From: Candidatus Nanoarchaeia archaeon
GTDB taxonomy: Archaea; Nanobdellota; Nanobdellia; Pacearchaeales; GW2011-AR1
Assembly (NCBI GenBank): GCA_028713045.1
Contig: JAQTOY010000004.1
Location: 1-39,199 of the forward strand
Direction of reading: 5' to 3'
DNA: 39,199 nucleotides
How positions within the stretch are numbered: the first letter of the stretch is position 1; each line of letters opens with the position of its first letter. Shown in pieces: positions 27,868-37,267 of this stretch. Below the pieces are notes generated by a model. The model did not search any database, was not told the origin of the DNA, and saw only the letters and a program-made list of their open reading frames with translations. The position numbers and the translations under genes were made by a program.

Positions 27868-27930
27868 ATGATTTATTTTAAATAAGATTTTATATAGATT
27901 TCTCTTTTTGCAAGATTATTACTAGAAAGC

Positions 27931-28689
27931 TTAATTCTTAATTTTCATGCAAGTATCATTGAACAGGACTTCATTGCTCTTGCATTTTTTTATGCATGAG
28001 CCATCAGTATAAACCTGATTTCCATTGCATTTCTTTTCACATTTGTTATTTACTAAAATTTCATTATCTTTGCATTTTTTTATGCATTTGTTGTTTGTTG
28101 TCAATATCTCATTGTCCTTGCATTTTTTCATGCAAGTATTATTTATAAGAATTTCACTGCCATGACATTTTTCTATGCAGATATCATTGGCAAAAATCTG
28201 ATTGCTTTTGCATTTTTTTACACACTTGTTGTTTAGGAATATTTCATTATCTTTGCATTTAAACTGTCTGCAGTATTCTTTTCCCTGCTTAAAATTTTCC
28301 TTGCAGGATTCTAATGAAGATTTATAATCTGCCCTACAGTCTCTTTTCAAATCCAATATTTCAGTATTATTAATTGTCTGGTTAGTTTCATTCAAGGTTC
28401 TTGTCAAGTTTGTTATATCCTTTCTGCATAATTTATAAATTTCCTGTGCAGTTTTATAACATACTTTCTTTTCTTTTGTTAGATTAGAAACACATCGGCC
28501 ATAATTTATCTTATAAGAGATTGTTGGTGTTGTCTGATTGTTGTTTGTTTCATTGCCGGTATAATTTGATTCTGTGTGATTAGATGGATTATCTGATGAC
28601 GTATTGTTTTCTTCTGCAATTGCGAAAGAAAGCGCAAGAAGCAGAACTACGCTCATTATCAAGATTAGGACCAGATTTTTTGATTTCAT
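27931..28689 (-). CDS. secreted Cys-repeat protein
   Basis: Signal peptide, N-glycosylation-type NxT/S stretch, then about seven repeats of KKCKDNEILxNNKCxKKC, about 18 aa each. Confidence 0.7.
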   Translation of the reverse strand: MKSKNLVLILIMSVVLLLALSFAIAEENNTSSDNPSNHTESNYTGNETNNNQTTPTISYKINYGRCVSNLTKEKKVCYKTAQEIYKLCRKDITNLTRTLNETNQTINNTEILDLKRDCRADYKSSLESCKENFKQGKEYCRQFKCKDNEIFLNNKCVKKCKSNQIFANDICIEKCHGSEILINNTCMKKCKDNEILTTNNKCIKKCKDNEILVNNKCEKKCNGNQVYTDGSCIKKCKSNEVLFNDTCMKIKN

Positions 28690-28751
28690 AACTTTTATCA
28701 GAAATAATTCTTTATAAGCATTATTTTATTGAAAATATTGTCTTGTAATCT

Positions 28752-28970
28752 CTATTTTCTATTGTTGCGTTTTAACATCAGTCCGATTATCAATCCAGCA
28801 ACTGAACCCAAGGCAAATATTGGGATTATAAGAAAGATACCAAGCTCCAATACTTGAATCAATTTGTTTGGAGGTTCTTGAGCAGTTGTTGTGAAGAATA
28901 AATATATCAAATAGATTATCAAAAGACAAATTCCTGCCAATCCCCCCTTTAACCAAGATGGAAATTTCAT
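28752..28970 (-). CDS. small two-TM membrane protein
   Basis: 72 aa, two hydrophobic helices. Confidence 0.5.
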   Translation of the reverse strand: MKFPSWLKGGLAGICLLIIYLIYLFFTTTAQEPPNKLIQVLELGIFLIIPIFALGSVAGLIIGLMLKRNNRK

Positions 28971-29138
28971 TATAAATTATTAATATAATATAAATGGGTT
29001 ATTTTATAAATCTTACCAGAAATTCAATAAAAAACTTTCGTTAAAATATCCTTTTTGAAATAAATAAATTTATATATCCCCCTTCATTGATATACTCATA
29101 TTTGATTAAACAATAAAAAAGAAAGGAGGTAAAAAAAT

Positions 29139-29285
29139 ATGGCAAAATGGACAGGCTGGGTTGCAGCTCTTGGAGGTCTTTTGGCATTGATAGGCCAATA
29201 TGTACCTAGCATTGCTTCTTGGGCAATTCCACTTGGAGCAGTAGTTGCAATAATATTTGGAGCTTGGGCTGCTTTAGCAAAATAA
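29139..29285 (+). CDS. 48-aa hydrophobic Trp/Gly/Ala-rich membrane peptide
   Basis: GAAAGGAGGTAAAAAAAT-ATG; MAKWTGWVAALGGLLALIGQYVPSIASWAIPLGAVVAIIFGAWAALAK*; not in ORF track. Confidence 0.75.
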   Translation: MAKWTGWVAALGGLLALIGQYVPSIASWAIPLGAVVAIIFGAWAALAK

Positions 29286-29388
29286 ACTGAATTTTTATTT
29301 TTATTTTTTTGTTTATTTATTATTTTTATTTGAATCTGAAATTAATCTTTTTTATAGATTAATTTATAAATCTTCTACATTAAGAATT

Positions 29389-29634
29389 ATGATGGAACTT
29401 AGACATTTGCAATTGCTAATTCCTGGCTGGAATTTTTATTATGCATTTAGATTAGGTTTAGGATGGTGTCAAGATTTAAGACAATTGGAAATAAATTCTC
29501 AAGAGGATAGAACAATTGTTGGAAGTTATGTATTTCAAAGACATAGGGCTTTGGCTTCTGGAAATCCAGATCTTGCTGATGAATTTGAGTCTAGAATTGT
29601 AGATATTGCAAGAGATTATGTTCGGTTGATTTGA
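29389..29634 (+). CDS. small hypothetical protein
   Basis: 81 aa ORF; alternative start one codon downstream. Confidence 0.45.
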   Translation: MMELRHLQLLIPGWNFYYAFRLGLGWCQDLRQLEINSQEDRTIVGSYVFQRHRALASGNPDLADEFESRIVDIARDYVRLI

Positions 29635-29640
29635 GACTGA

Positions 29641-29746
29641 GAAAATCTTTTTTTCGCACCCTCTGGGTTTTAACCCGAGTAAGAAAAAAGATTTTCGAGG
29701 TGATAAAGAACTCGAAAACACTCGGCGTTTTAACGCCGAGTTCTTT
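29641..29746. other. nested inverted-repeat element 3 (two tandem units)
   Basis: GAAAATCTTTTTTTC/GAAAAAAGATTTTC enclosing GGGTTTTAACCC; AAAGAACTCG/CGAGTTCTTT enclosing CTCGGCGTTTTAACGCCGAG. Confidence 0.6.
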
Positions 29747-29800
29747 ACATTTTAATTTCTTTGGATAAACCACCTAACCTGTTCTTAAATTAATTAAGGA

Positions 29801-30145
29801 TTATCCTAATCCCAAACTTATTTTTATAGCTAAATCTACTTTATTCATAGTATAAAAATCCAGGGGACTGATTTTTTTAATTACTCTGGATTTGTCTATT
29901 GTTCTAATTTGATTCAACATAATTGTTGAGTCTTTATCCAGATGAGAATTTTGTTTAGGAATAAAAACATTAGTTGGATATTCTTTTTCAGGAACTTTTG
30001 AAGTAATTGCGGCTACAATTGTAACTGGTGAAAATCTATTAGAAATCTCATTTTGAATTACTAGGCAAGGTCTGATTCCCCCTTGCTCACTTCCTTTAAC
30101 GGGTTCAAAATCAACTAGAAGAATTTCCCCTCGTTTTATTTCCAT
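29801..30145 (-). CDS. MazF/PemK-family toxin (endoribonuclease-like)
   Basis: MEIKRGEILLVDFEPVKGSEQGGIRPCLVIQNEISNRFSPVTIVAAITSKV..LDKDSTIMLNQIRTIDKSRV. Confidence 0.85.
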   Translation of the reverse strand: MEIKRGEILLVDFEPVKGSEQGGIRPCLVIQNEISNRFSPVTIVAAITSKVPEKEYPTNVFIPKQNSHLDKDSTIMLNQIRTIDKSRVIKKISPLDFYTMNKVDLAIKISLGLG

Positions 30146-30422
30146 TATTAGCTCTTTTTATATCTTTAAGATATTTTTTCGGAACTAAGTCATTACATTC
30201 CCAGTCTTTAAAATCTTCTATGGCTTCAAATTCCTTAGTAATTTTCAAACTTTCTTCTGCCATGACTTTACAACCCTCAATTAATAATTGTTCCTGTTCT
30301 CTTTTGCATTTTTCAGCAATTTTCATTAAACTTAAAATAACCTCTTCATAAGTTTCTTTGTTAGATTTTAATCTGTCTAAGGCACTTTTCACGTTTTCAT
30401 TTAGCTGAATTGTTGTTACCAT
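30111..30422 (-). CDS. cognate antitoxin-like protein (RHH-type N-terminus)
   Basis: MVTTIQLNENVKSALDRLKSNKETYEEVILSLMK upstream of and overlapping the toxin. Confidence 0.65.
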   Translation of the reverse strand: MVTTIQLNENVKSALDRLKSNKETYEEVILSLMKIAEKCKREQEQLLIEGCKVMAEESLKITKEFEAIEDFKDWECNDLVPKKYLKDIKRANNGNKTRGNSSS

Positions 30423-30505
30423 TAGTCTATAGAATAACTATAGTTTATATAGATTTTGGTTTTACTAAATTAAATCTAAAGAGAAAGCACAACCTTAGGT
30501 AACAC

Positions 30506-30629
30506 GCCCCCACGATGATTCGAACTCAGGTCTTTTCCTTTTCGCGAATCCATTTTTTTGTAAATATTTTCAGTTACTAAAATGGATATCTCTCACCGCA
30601 AGGAAAAATTCTATCCAACTCGCAAAAGC
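30506..30629 (-). pseudogene. degenerate, possibly intron-bearing tRNA-Arg(GCG)-like sequence
   Basis: Minus strand shares GGATAGAAT D-arm and TTGCGG anticodon-loop sequence with the intact tRNA; GAGTTCGAATC T-loop; TTTTCC/GGAAAA stem split by about 56 nt; D and T stems eroded, acceptor mostly G-U. Confidence 0.35.
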
Positions 30630-30640
30630 ATTTCTTATAC

Positions 30641-30713
30641 GGGCAAACAGGGATTTGAACCCTGGTCACAGATTCCGCAAACCTGTATTCTATCCAAGCT
30701 GAACTATTCGCCC
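30641..30713 (-). tRNA. tRNA-Arg (anticodon GCG)
   Basis: GGGCGAA-TA-GTTC-AGCTTGGATA-GAAT-A-CAGGT-TTGCGGA-ATCTG-TGAC-CAGGG-TTCAAAT-CCCTG-TTTGCCC folds as a full cloverleaf. Confidence 0.92.
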
Positions 30714-30790
30714 AAATGCTTATTGCTTAGGGGGAGCATTATAAGTTTATAAAAAAATAGGTTTATAAATCATTTATTTTAATTGACTGA

Positions 30791-31189
30791 ATGAGTGTAT
30801 ATTCATTGGAGCTTGGATTTAGGCAGAGACCTAGAGACTTAAAAAAATTATTACTCTATTGGGGGTTTGTAAGAAATACGGATTTAGAAGTAAGGGATCT
30901 GAGTTTAATAATGCATGAACGAGAAATGGCTGCTAGGAATGGTGTGGATTATAGGCCAACAAAAGTTTATAGTTTTGGAAGTGGAGCTATTCAAGCAAAA
31001 CGAATATTTGTTATGGATCCGGAAAGTTCTTTGCTAAAAATAGACCCTGAAATCTCTTCGGAGTTAGGTCTAGAAATTTGGAATATGAGATATTTGCGAA
31101 AGATGTTTTTAATGGCCAGGACAATAAGAGACCGATATCCTGATACGCTTTTGTACGATGCTAACTATGGGCGAGTCGTTAGAGATTAG
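30791..31189 (+). CDS. hypothetical protein
   Basis: 132 aa ORF, no recognised family. Confidence 0.45.
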   Translation: MSVYSLELGFRQRPRDLKKLLLYWGFVRNTDLEVRDLSLIMHEREMAARNGVDYRPTKVYSFGSGAIQAKRIFVMDPESSLLKIDPEISSELGLEIWNMRYLRKMFLMARTIRDRYPDTLLYDANYGRVVRD

Positions 31190-31355
31190 GGAATGTAATA
31201 AATTCTTTTGATATCGGTTAGGTTAAATAGTTCTTAATATATATTTTGAATGATAATTGTATTTATAATTCATTCATCGATTAAAAGTAGTAAGAAAGAT
31301 ATTTAAAGAAATTTTAGATTTTAAGACATTAAGATAGAGAATAAAAAAGAGGAAC

Positions 31356-32510
31356 ATGAAAAATTATTTTATCACATCAGAATCTGTGACTGAGGGACAT
31401 CCTGACAAAATATGCGACAATATTTCAGATGCGATTCTTGATAATCTTTTGGTTCAGGATCCTTTTTCAAAAGTTGGTGTTGAAACTTTGGTTACAACTG
31501 GAAGCGTTCATATTGCAGGAGAAGTTTCAACAAGAGGTTTTTTGGATGTTCAGACAGTTGCTGGAAGAGTGTTAAAAGAAATAGGATACACAGACCCAAA
31601 ATTTGGGATTGATGCAGACGATGCTGGAATATGGATTTCGATACATTCTCAAAGTTCAGATATTGCTATGGGAGTCAATGAGGCAAACGGCAAGGAACAG
31701 GGTGCAGGAGACCAGGGTATGATGTATGGATATGCCTGCAATGAGACTCCGGAGCTAATGCCTATGCCAATTATTATTGCACATAAGCTAACTAAAAAAT
31801 TGGCAGAAGTAAGGAAAACTAATTCAATAAAACATCTCGGTCCTGATGGAAAATCACAAGTTACAATAGAGTACGAAGATGACAGACCAAAAAGAATTGA
31901 TGCAATTGTTATTGCCCAGCAGCATAAAGAAGAAATTTCAGAAGATGAAGTTAAATTAGAAATTTATGAAAAAGTAATAAAACCTATTTGCGGGAAATTG
32001 ATGGATGAAAAGACAAAGATCCATATTAATGCAACTGGAAGATTTGTTATTGGAGGGCCTGAAGGAGATACTGGAGTCACTGGAAGAAAAATAATTGTGG
32101 ATAGTTATGGGGGAGTTGGAAGGCATGGAGGAGGATGTTTTTCAGGAAAAGATCCGTCAAAAGTTGATAGAAGCGGTTCATACATGGCAAGATATATTGC
32201 CAAAAACATTGTAGCAGCAGAACTTGCTGAAAAATGCGAAATACAATTAAGCTATGCAATTGGTATTTCTCAGCCAATCTCAGTTAATGTTAATTGTTTC
32301 GGAACAAACAGAATTCCTGAAGAAGAAATAATGAAGCTGATATTCAGAAATTTTGATATGCGTCCAAAGGCAATTATTGAACATCTTGATTTGAGAAGGC
32401 CAATCTACAAAAAAACAGCATCTTATGGACATTTTGGAAGGAATGACGAAGATTTTACATGGGAACGAACTGACAAAGTGGATGTTCTTAGACAGCAAGC
32501 AGGGATTTAA
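31356..32510 (+). CDS. metK: S-adenosylmethionine synthetase, bacterial/eukaryotic type
   Basis: [64 protein letters not shown]. Confidence 0.95.
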   Translation: MKNYFITSESVTEGHPDKICDNISDAILDNLLVQDPFSKVGVETLVTTGSVHIAGEVSTRGFLDVQTVAGRVLKEIGYTDPKFGIDADDAGIWISIHSQSSDIAMGVNEANGKEQGAGDQGMMYGYACNETPELMPMPIIIAHKLTKKLAEVRKTNSIKHLGPDGKSQVTIEYEDDRPKRIDAIVIAQQHKEEISEDEVKLEIYEKVIKPICGKLMDEKTKIHINATGRFVIGGPEGDTGVTGRKIIVDSYGGVGRHGGGCFSGKDPSKVDRSGSYMARYIAKNIVAAELAEKCEIQLSYAIGISQPISVNVNCFGTNRIPEEEIMKLIFRNFDMRPKAIIEHLDLRRPIYKKTASYGHFGRNDEDFTWERTDKVDVLRQQAGI

Positions 32511-32692
32511 AAAAGAAATTTGATTTCAATTTTTTAGATTTATAGATAATCTTGGTAATAAAATACTGGTATTAAACCACAATAACACTTTTTTTAAATA
32601 GATATTAATTTTATAAAAATACGTAAATAATTATTTAATGATTAATATAAATCAATAAATTTAAATAGAATATAGATTTTATTGTTAAAAAG

Positions 32693-33652
32693 ATGGTGAA
32701 AAGAATAAAAAAATTTAAGAATAATTATCTAAAATTTAAAAAAAATAATTCATTAAAAATCTTAGGTTTTATTATTTTGTTTTTATTGTTGATAGTTATA
32801 TTTAATCTATCATTAAAACCAATAAATAAAAATACAGATAAAAATCCCGGATTTTTGAATAGTATCTCTTATTTAGTTTCTAATCCTGTATATACTTCTC
32901 CTTCACCTTATCCTTCATCTACTCCAACACCTTATCCCTCTAGCACTCCATTTCCAACGCCATCAAGTACTCCTGGAACATGCTTGTATGATTCTGAATG
33001 TCCTGCAGATATTGAAGAAATTCCTGGTAGTAATAGATGCGGGCAGGATATAGGGGAGATACCTGTTTGTGATAATCAGGTATGGCATGATAAAGAAGAT
33101 AACTATTGTGATAAAACTGATTTTACTTGTAAAAAAAAGATTTTACAAGTTTCAGAGGTTTGCCTTCCTTGGCAAAGATGCAGTTATAATACCTGTATGA
33201 CTATAATGGGCGGATGTGAAAAAGATTCGGATTGTAAAGAGACTAAATGTTATAAAGAATCCGGGGAAACCTCTTCAGAGGACGTATATGATATAACCTA
33301 TAGTTGTGAAAATTGCCATTGTAATTATGGGGGATATTCAATAAAAAATAAAGTCAAAATAGAAGATTGCGGTGAAAATACTCTTGATCCTCCTACATAT
33401 AAATGCGATAGTGCTCATGAAACAATTTCAATTCAGACAATAGAAGAAACAATAAAATATTGTGATTCAGAAGATCTAAAATGTAAATCAAAAATTGAAT
33501 TGCATGAAACCGAAATAGAATGTTTTCCTGATAGATGCGATACTGCAACCGGAAACTGCCCTATAAAAACTAATCCCTCTACAACGCCGACCCCATATCC
33601 TTCATCTACTCCAACACCTTATCCTTCACCAACATATACTCCAAGACCTTAA
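32693..33652 (+). CDS. membrane-anchored extracellular Cys-rich protein with Pro/Ser/Thr repeats at both ends
   Basis: N-terminal TM; PYPSSTPTPYPSSTPFPTPSSTP and C-terminal TPTPYPSSTPTPYPSPTYTPRP; many Cys. Confidence 0.65.
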   Translation: MVKRIKKFKNNYLKFKKNNSLKILGFIILFLLLIVIFNLSLKPINKNTDKNPGFLNSISYLVSNPVYTSPSPYPSSTPTPYPSSTPFPTPSSTPGTCLYDSECPADIEEIPGSNRCGQDIGEIPVCDNQVWHDKEDNYCDKTDFTCKKKILQVSEVCLPWQRCSYNTCMTIMGGCEKDSDCKETKCYKESGETSSEDVYDITYSCENCHCNYGGYSIKNKVKIEDCGENTLDPPTYKCDSAHETISIQTIEETIKYCDSEDLKCKSKIELHETEIECFPDRCDTATGNCPIKTNPSTTPTPYPSSTPTPYPSPTYTPRP

Positions 33653-33721
33653 TTTTTAATTAACTTCAATTATTTTTGAACCAATGGAAAGTTTTATAAA
33701 AGACCTTTTTTTGATTTTATC

Positions 33722-35587
33722 ATGAATAAAAAAATCTTTGGATTATTTTTTATATTTTTATTGTTTGGAATTGGATTTATTTCTGCAGAATGCGTTGACA
33801 GTGATGGACTAAATTATTATCTAAAAGGAAAAACAACTAATAATCTTAATAATGAAAACTATAATGATGCCTGCGTTTATAGGCTTGAGTCAACAAATGC
33901 ACAGTATTATGCAAAAGTAGGAGATACTCTATATGATATTTTGCAAAGCTGTTCAGGGGACAATTGTTATGTTGCAGAAGCAACATGTTCTGATGATGAA
34001 GTAATCTGGAACCAATGGGATGTTGAACAATGCCCCTTTGGCTGTAATGATGGAGCTTGTCTAGGAAATACTTCGTCTCCAGTTAAATGCGGAAAATTGA
34101 TTTATTTTTGTTCAGAGAATAGTCCCTATTGCGATAGAACTGCTCCTGAAATTGATAAATATATTCAAAATTCAGGATGTGTTGAAGTAACTAAACATAT
34201 TATCTCTGATTTTAGGGACTTGGATAAAGATGCTTTAGCAATAAAATATAATGTTTTAGCAGTACCGTCTTTTATATTCATTGATGAAAATGGCTGCTGG
34301 GCGAGTATTGGAAAAGCTGGAAATACTAAATTTGAGGATATTCAGAATGATATCAATAATTTTAAATGTTCTAATGTTTGCAAACCTAAATTTAAATGTG
34401 AAAATGGTTACATTCCTGTTTGTAAATTGATTAATGGAGAATGTTCATGCGAATCCTGCCCAGGAATTCCTGATGATATGAATTCTTGTCTTAATAATCC
34501 TAATAATTATTGGGATCAAGAAACAAACAGCTGCCATGCAGGTTTTAGCAAGGATATTATAAAATATACTTGTTCAGATAATGATGGTGGTAGAAATTAT
34601 TTTGAAGGGGCTCATACTTTTGGATTCAGAAGCTACTCTAGTTCTAGTGAACCTAGTAAAGATTTAAGAATAAGGACCGGAGGAAAAGATTCCTGTTATA
34701 ATGGAATACTAACAGAGCATTATTGTGATGAAAATGGGTTTATTCAAACAGAATCTTTTACTTGTCCTAATGGCTGCGGGGACAAAGATGCTTGTCTAAA
34801 GGGAGAACAAATTTCTGAAAAAATAACTTGTAAATTTGAAAATACTGAACAAGAACAAAAATGTTATTTGGCTGGTCAATTTGGACCTGAAGATGAAGGG
34901 ACTAAATTTTGCATTGCAAATGCAGAATCTGGTTTTTCTTGTTCGGTTACATATTCAGCCCCTAAGGGAGAAAAAACTACATGGAAATCTAGTTGCGGGG
35001 GTTATATGTATACAACTCAGGATGGAACTGATGAAATGATTTATTGGACTGGATGTAAAAGCGGAGAAAGTGATATCGGTGAAGTAAATAACAAAGGATT
35101 TAGATATGCTTATTGGCAATGCTATGATGGATATGAGAATAAAGCTGGAGATGGGGTTTCTTGTTATCCATCAGAGAATTTTGCTGCAAAGGCAAAAGAA
35201 GATTGTCAGAATCATTGCTATAGTGATGGAAGCAAATGCGGAGTGAATAGTTTTGCAGTTAATGTTGAATGCTATAGTGATGAAATATCTTCAAACGAAA
35301 TTTTTTCTGAAACAGGAGTTGTTATAAAACCATCGGAGCAGGTTTTAACCTCTGAAAGTATTATTTGTAAGGATTCATGCCCCTTGGATAATAAATGCTA
35401 TCCATTTGGATACAGAAAATCTGGAGAATACTGCTCAGATAACGGGGCTTTTGTTGAACAATTAAACTCAGATTCTACTTGTGATAATAATTTTGAATGT
35501 TCATCAAATGTATGTGTTTCTGGAAAATGCATTGATGAAGGATTTTTAAATAAAATAATAAACTGGTTCAAAAAATTATTCGGTTAA
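33722..35587 (+). CDS. large secreted Cys-rich protein with internal thioredoxin-like domain
   Basis: Signal peptide; GKLIYFCSENSPYCDRTAPEIDKYI..YNVLAVPSFIFIDENGCWASIGKAG resembles a thioredoxin fold incl. cis-Pro; two C-DxDGxNYY modules. Confidence 0.65.
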   Translation: MNKKIFGLFFIFLLFGIGFISAECVDSDGLNYYLKGKTTNNLNNENYNDACVYRLESTNAQYYAKVGDTLYDILQSCSGDNCYVAEATCSDDEVIWNQWDVEQCPFGCNDGACLGNTSSPVKCGKLIYFCSENSPYCDRTAPEIDKYIQNSGCVEVTKHIISDFRDLDKDALAIKYNVLAVPSFIFIDENGCWASIGKAGNTKFEDIQNDINNFKCSNVCKPKFKCENGYIPVCKLINGECSCESCPGIPDDMNSCLNNPNNYWDQETNSCHAGFSKDIIKYTCSDNDGGRNYFEGAHTFGFRSYSSSSEPSKDLRIRTGGKDSCYNGILTEHYCDENGFIQTESFTCPNGCGDKDACLKGEQISEKITCKFENTEQEQKCYLAGQFGPEDEGTKFCIANAESGFSCSVTYSAPKGEKTTWKSSCGGYMYTTQDGTDEMIYWTGCKSGESDIGEVNNKGFRYAYWQCYDGYENKAGDGVSCYPSENFAAKAKEDCQNHCYSDGSKCGVNSFAVNVECYSDEISSNEIFSETGVVIKPSEQVLTSESIICKDSCPLDNKCYPFGYRKSGEYCSDNGAFVEQLNSDSTCDNNFECSSNVCVSGKCIDEGFLNKIINWFKKLFG

Positions 35588-35614
35588 AAATAATTCTCCT
35601 TAATCGGAATATTA

Positions 35615-35845
35615 TCATTCTTTAGATTTAGTCAATCTTTCGGAAACTTTTCCAATCTGCATTGTTACAACTACTGCAATTATCGTAATAACAATCGCGT
35701 AAATAAGCATTGCAGAAATAGAATCTGCGGTTCCAAAAACTGCTTTAAAAATTGCCTGAATTGCGCCGTTCCATGCTAGTGCTGCAACCAAACCAAAAGC
35801 AGCAGCAGATAATGCGCCGATTTGTTTTACTATTTCGCTTTTCAT
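35615..35845 (-). CDS. DUF5654-like small membrane protein
   Basis: QIGALSAAAFGLVAALAWNGAIQAIF..AMLIYAIVITIIAVVVTMQIGKVSERL; strong SD AAAAAGGAGGCAAA. Confidence 0.65.
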   Translation of the reverse strand: MKSEIVKQIGALSAAAFGLVAALAWNGAIQAIFKAVFGTADSISAMLIYAIVITIIAVVVTMQIGKVSERLTKSKE

Positions 35846-35871
35846 TTTGCCTCCTTTTTGTTTGAATTTAA

Positions 35872-36705
35872 CTATAGATTAAAGACTCTTTTGGCATTAT
35901 TATACATTATGTCTTCTTTATCATTTTCGGATAGCATTAATTCATCCAAAATACCTTTTTGTTCTTTTAAAATATGTTCTCTATATCCATCTGGAAAAAT
36001 TCTAGTGTCTGAACCGAATATTATGTTTTTGGGACCAAAAACTTTAATTGTTTTTTTAAAAACTTCTTTTAATGAAAAAACATTATCCTGATAATCAATC
36101 CAATTATTTGTTCCAGAGGTATCAACAAATAAATTATCCTGCTTGTATTTTAGCATGAGCAGTTCCCTGAAAAAACCTGCTCCAAAATGGGCTATTGTGA
36201 AGTTAATATCTGGAAAATCCCTCAAGACTCTTGAAAGCATAACCGGATTTCCATGAAAAAGATCGGACTTTCCTCCAATAGTCATACCAAAATGTATAAC
36301 TATCGGTAGCCTCATTTTTTCACAGTATTCATAAATAGGATTACAATCACAGCTTACATCAAAGCCATCATTGGTTGCATATAATTTAACTCCGCGCATT
36401 CCATTGCTATACTCGGTCTTAAGTATATTTAACGCATCTGGAAGAAGAGGATTAATTCTCGCAAATCCTACAAACCTGCTGCTTGAATTTATAAATTGTG
36501 TAAACTCCTCATTCAAATGTGCTGTTGCCATGAATATGGTTTTTTCTATTTCATTTTTATTCATTGCATAAAGCCAAGATTCTACATGTTCTTTAACAGA
36601 ATGTTTAGTCCATTCTTGATTTGTATACTTAAGAATATGAGGACTTATCTTCATGCTTTTGGCAATTGATTCTGTAATCATGTGAGCATGTCCATCGATT
36701 ATCAT
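35872..36705 (-). CDS. amidohydrolase-family TIM-barrel metal-dependent hydrolase
   Basis: IIDGHAHM N-terminal HxH, VIHFGMT, FTIAHFGAG, IIFGSDTR. Confidence 0.8.
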   Translation of the reverse strand: MIIDGHAHMITESIAKSMKISPHILKYTNQEWTKHSVKEHVESWLYAMNKNEIEKTIFMATAHLNEEFTQFINSSSRFVGFARINPLLPDALNILKTEYSNGMRGVKLYATNDGFDVSCDCNPIYEYCEKMRLPIVIHFGMTIGGKSDLFHGNPVMLSRVLRDFPDINFTIAHFGAGFFRELLMLKYKQDNLFVDTSGTNNWIDYQDNVFSLKEVFKKTIKVFGPKNIIFGSDTRIFPDGYREHILKEQKGILDELMLSENDKEDIMYNNAKRVFNL

Positions 36706-36712
36706 TTTATTC

Positions 36713-37024
36713 TTAATAAGAACTATATTCTTTATATAATTTTTCTATCTCTGATGCAATAAGAAAATCAAGATCTGTAACCTTTCCTCCAACATCAAAC
36801 CTCTGCAATTCGAAGATAACTTTTGAATAAAAAATATGTATATTCGGGTGATGATCTTTCATTTCAAATATTGAAGCCAGACCAACTATAAATTTTAAAG
36901 AATCCATAAAATCTTTGAATTTAAATTCTTTCATTATTTTGTTGTCTTTATAGTTCCAACCAGGCAAGTCTTTTAATCTTTTATAAATTTCATCAGCATC
37001 TAAAATATGAATATTATTCTTCAT
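36713..37024 (-). CDS. pterin-4a-carbinolamine dehydratase (PCD/DCoH)
   Basis: LPGWNYKDNKIMKEFKFKDF and FEMKDHHPNIHIFYSKV active-site motif. Confidence 0.9.
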   Translation of the reverse strand: MKNNIHILDADEIYKRLKDLPGWNYKDNKIMKEFKFKDFMDSLKFIVGLASIFEMKDHHPNIHIFYSKVIFELQRFDVGGKVTDLDFLIASEIEKLYKEYSSY

Positions 37025-37039
37025 TATTAATTATAAATA

Positions 37040-37189
37040 TTATAATACGTAACTGCCAATTATTTCAAACAATCCATATACTAATAACCATATTGCAATA
37101 GCATAATTAAGAGATTTTGGCCAGATAAGGATTATTATTCCAAATATTACTGCTAAAATTGCAGAAGTTATTACAAATGTGAATGCCAT
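37040..37189 (-). CDS. DUF3096-like small two-TM protein (49 aa)
   Basis: Internal start with SD AAAGGAGGTATGTAAAA: MAFTFVITSAILAVIFGIIILIWPKSLNYAIAIWLLVYGLFEIIGSYVL*. Confidence 0.65.
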   Translation of the reverse strand: MAFTFVITSAILAVIFGIIILIWPKSLNYAIAIWLLVYGLFEIIGSYVL

Positions 37190-37267
37190 TTTTACATACC
37201 TCCTTTTATTATTATAAATAAAATACCTATAATTGTTTATGCTTTTCTCTAAAAAATAAAAATGCAC

